A DNA stretch of 64,000 nucleotides from contig NC_029516.1 in assembly GCF_001577835.2 (NCBI RefSeq), positions 70,253,221-70,317,220 of the forward strand. Direction: 5' to 3'. Shown here one piece after another: positions 62,515 to 64,000 of the stretch. Both the position numbers and the translations under genes were made by a program. The first letter of the stretch is position 1. Every line of letters starts with the position of its first letter. The notes beneath the pieces are model-generated. The model did no database searches, had not been told where the DNA came from, and was given only the letters and a program-made list of their open reading frames with translations. Origin of the DNA: Coturnix japonica. Its lineage: Eukaryota; Chordata; Aves; Galliformes; Phasianidae.

Positions 62515-63186
62515 CCCTCACAGTCCAGAAAGCCAACTGTACTCTGGACTGCATCAAAAGAAGAGTGGCCATAAGGGAGAGAGGTGATCTGGCCAAGTTA
62601 CTCTGTGCTGGTGAGGCCTCACCTGCTGTGCTGCATCCAGATGTGAAGTCCTCAGTACAGAAGAGGCATAGATCTGTTGGAGCACATCAAGAGAAGGGCC
62701 ACAAAAATTATCCAAGTGAGGGGACACCTCCCCTACCAGGACAGGTTGAAAGATCTGGGGCTGCTCAGCCTGGAGAAGAGAAGACCCTGAGGTGACCTGA
62801 TAGCAGCCTATCAGAATCTAAAGGGGAGCTACAATAAGGAAGGGAACGAACTCTTTAGTAGAGTCTGTGCTGTTAGTCCTCTTAATGTAATTGAGACTCT
62901 TTAGCAGAGTCTGTGGTGATAGGACAAGGAGAAATGGTTTCAAACACAAAGAACATAGATTTAGGTTGGATATGAAGAAAAGGTCTTTTGCAGGGAGGGT
63001 GGTGAGGCACTGGCACAGGCTTCTGAGAGAGATGGTGGTAACCCTGTTCCTGAAAACATTCAAGGCCTGGCTGGACCAGGATCTGAGCAAGCTAATAAAG
63101 CTGTTGATGTCCCTGTTCATTGCAGGGGAGTTGGACTAAATTACATTTAAATCTCCCTTCCAACTCGAAGGATTTTTTTATTCTCA
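62515..63186 (+). repeat. CR1 LINE, ORF2 C-terminus to 3' end
   Basis: Runs from AACTGTACTCTGGACTGCAT through CTGCTCAGCCTGGAGAAGAG and TTTAGGTTGGATATGAAGAA to the 3' end CTCCCTTCCAACTCGAAGGA. A segment near 62,855-62,915 contains the words TAGCAGAGTCTGTGG and GTCCTCTTAATGTAATTGAG repeated locally, a small internal duplication. Confidence 0.9.
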
Positions 63187-63354
63187 GAGAGTTTCTAGGG
63201 CTATAAAGCTGACATCTTATTGCCAGTGTTGTGGGAGTTCATTCACAACATTATATAAACACACCTGGAAAATGTGTGTGTTAATATATATACATTTTTT
63301 TCCTCACAACAGCTTCAGTTTAGATGAGTGCCTTTTGCATTGTACAGCTAGGCA

Positions 63355-63632
63355 TTCAAAGTTAGAGTGTCTGAGAGAACTGGGATTGTTTAGTCTGGTT
63401 GTGCCAGGAGAGATTCAGGTTGAATATTATGATAAATTTATTCTCAGAAAGAGTAGTCAGGCCCTGGAATGGGCTGCCCAGGGAGGTGGGTGAATCACTG
63501 TCCCTGGAAGAGTTAAGGAATGGAGATGTGGTACTGAAGGACATGGTTAGTGACATGGTGGGGATGGATTGGTGTTGGACTTTGTGATCTTAGAGGTCTT
63601 TTCCAACCTTAATGATTCTATGATTGTAAGGT
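63355..63632 (+). repeat. CR1 LINE 3' end
   Basis: Includes GTCAGGCCCTGGAATGGGCT, GTGTTGGACTTTGTGATCTT and TTCCAACCTTAATGATTCTA with a short tail. Complete at the 3' end. Confidence 0.95.
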
Positions 63633-64000
63633 TTCACACACTTCATAGTGGGCATTTACAGAAAGTTTGCATTCTCCTTCACAGTCTCTGTAATTACTAT
63701 GGTTGTATATGTAAGATAAAGTAGACCAACTGTGGTGGAAGGTAGAAAGGTAATGTGGGCTCTGACCCTCCCCAACACTCAAGACAGCCTCCCCAAGCAA
63801 GAAGCCTTTCAGATGCTACATGTAATTTTGTCACCCAGAGAGATTAATTTGGGCCTGTGAGGAAGGCCATGTGGGCATTCTCTGTGGTGTTTAAGAGAAG
63901 AGGAAAACAGGCTTTGATGTTTCAGACAGAAGAGGTGGTAAAACTGATCACAAGGTGAAAGACAAAAGAAATGCTGATAACCTGGACCAAATCTTTTTAA

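Noticed and set aside
57300-64000. Lectin-domain exons continuing the ITIM gene
   Set aside because: Searched for CP..W, WIGL and C-terminal WICE-type motifs on the plus strand and found none; the frame already ends with a stop and a polyadenylation signal.

Overview
The window is vertebrate nuclear DNA, almost certainly from a bird and most likely a galliform. It is full of CR1 LINE fragments on both strands, with typical avian 3' tails and ORF2 protein remnants. It carries a trypsinogen gene very close to chicken trypsin I, next to T-cell-receptor beta variable (TRBV) segments, which is the known vertebrate arrangement of the TRB locus. The species is not proven from the sequence, and no TRB D, J or C segment was seen.

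Layout. 1-2,984: contig sequence with CR1 pieces and a 25-base N gap. 2,985-11,450: very indel-rich sequence that repeats both flanks (5,820-6,700 repeats 1-690; about 9,400-11,400 repeats 11,508-12,950). It reads like uncorrected long-read gap fill and should not be used for gene calls. 11,455-16,576: clean sequence with a complete five-exon trypsinogen gene (+). 17,270-29,530: TRBV territory with one intact TRBV segment (-), one TRBV pseudogene (-), four copies of one old LTR family and a younger solo LTR inserted into one of them. 30-33 kb: CR1 and LTR fossils and an orphan signal-peptide exon. 33,455-37,452: a secretory gene built of nine or ten tiny phase-0 exons, which I do not recognise. 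37.6-48.9 kb: CR1 elements, microsatellites and sequence with no recognisable gene. 48,969-57,062: a small gene for an 86-residue type II membrane protein with two ITIM-like motifs, resembling the N-terminal half of an NK-type lectin receptor but without a lectin domain. 57.3-64 kb: no recognisable gene, CR1 fragments only.

The trypsinogen and TRBV genes are functionally unrelated but are linked across vertebrates. The ITIM protein would fit an immune inhibitory role, and the micro-exon gene encodes a secreted peptide of unknown function. The observations most worth following are the micro-exon gene, the lectin-less ITIM protein, the Gly193-to-Lys change in the trypsin oxyanion hole, and the mis-built first 11 kb.
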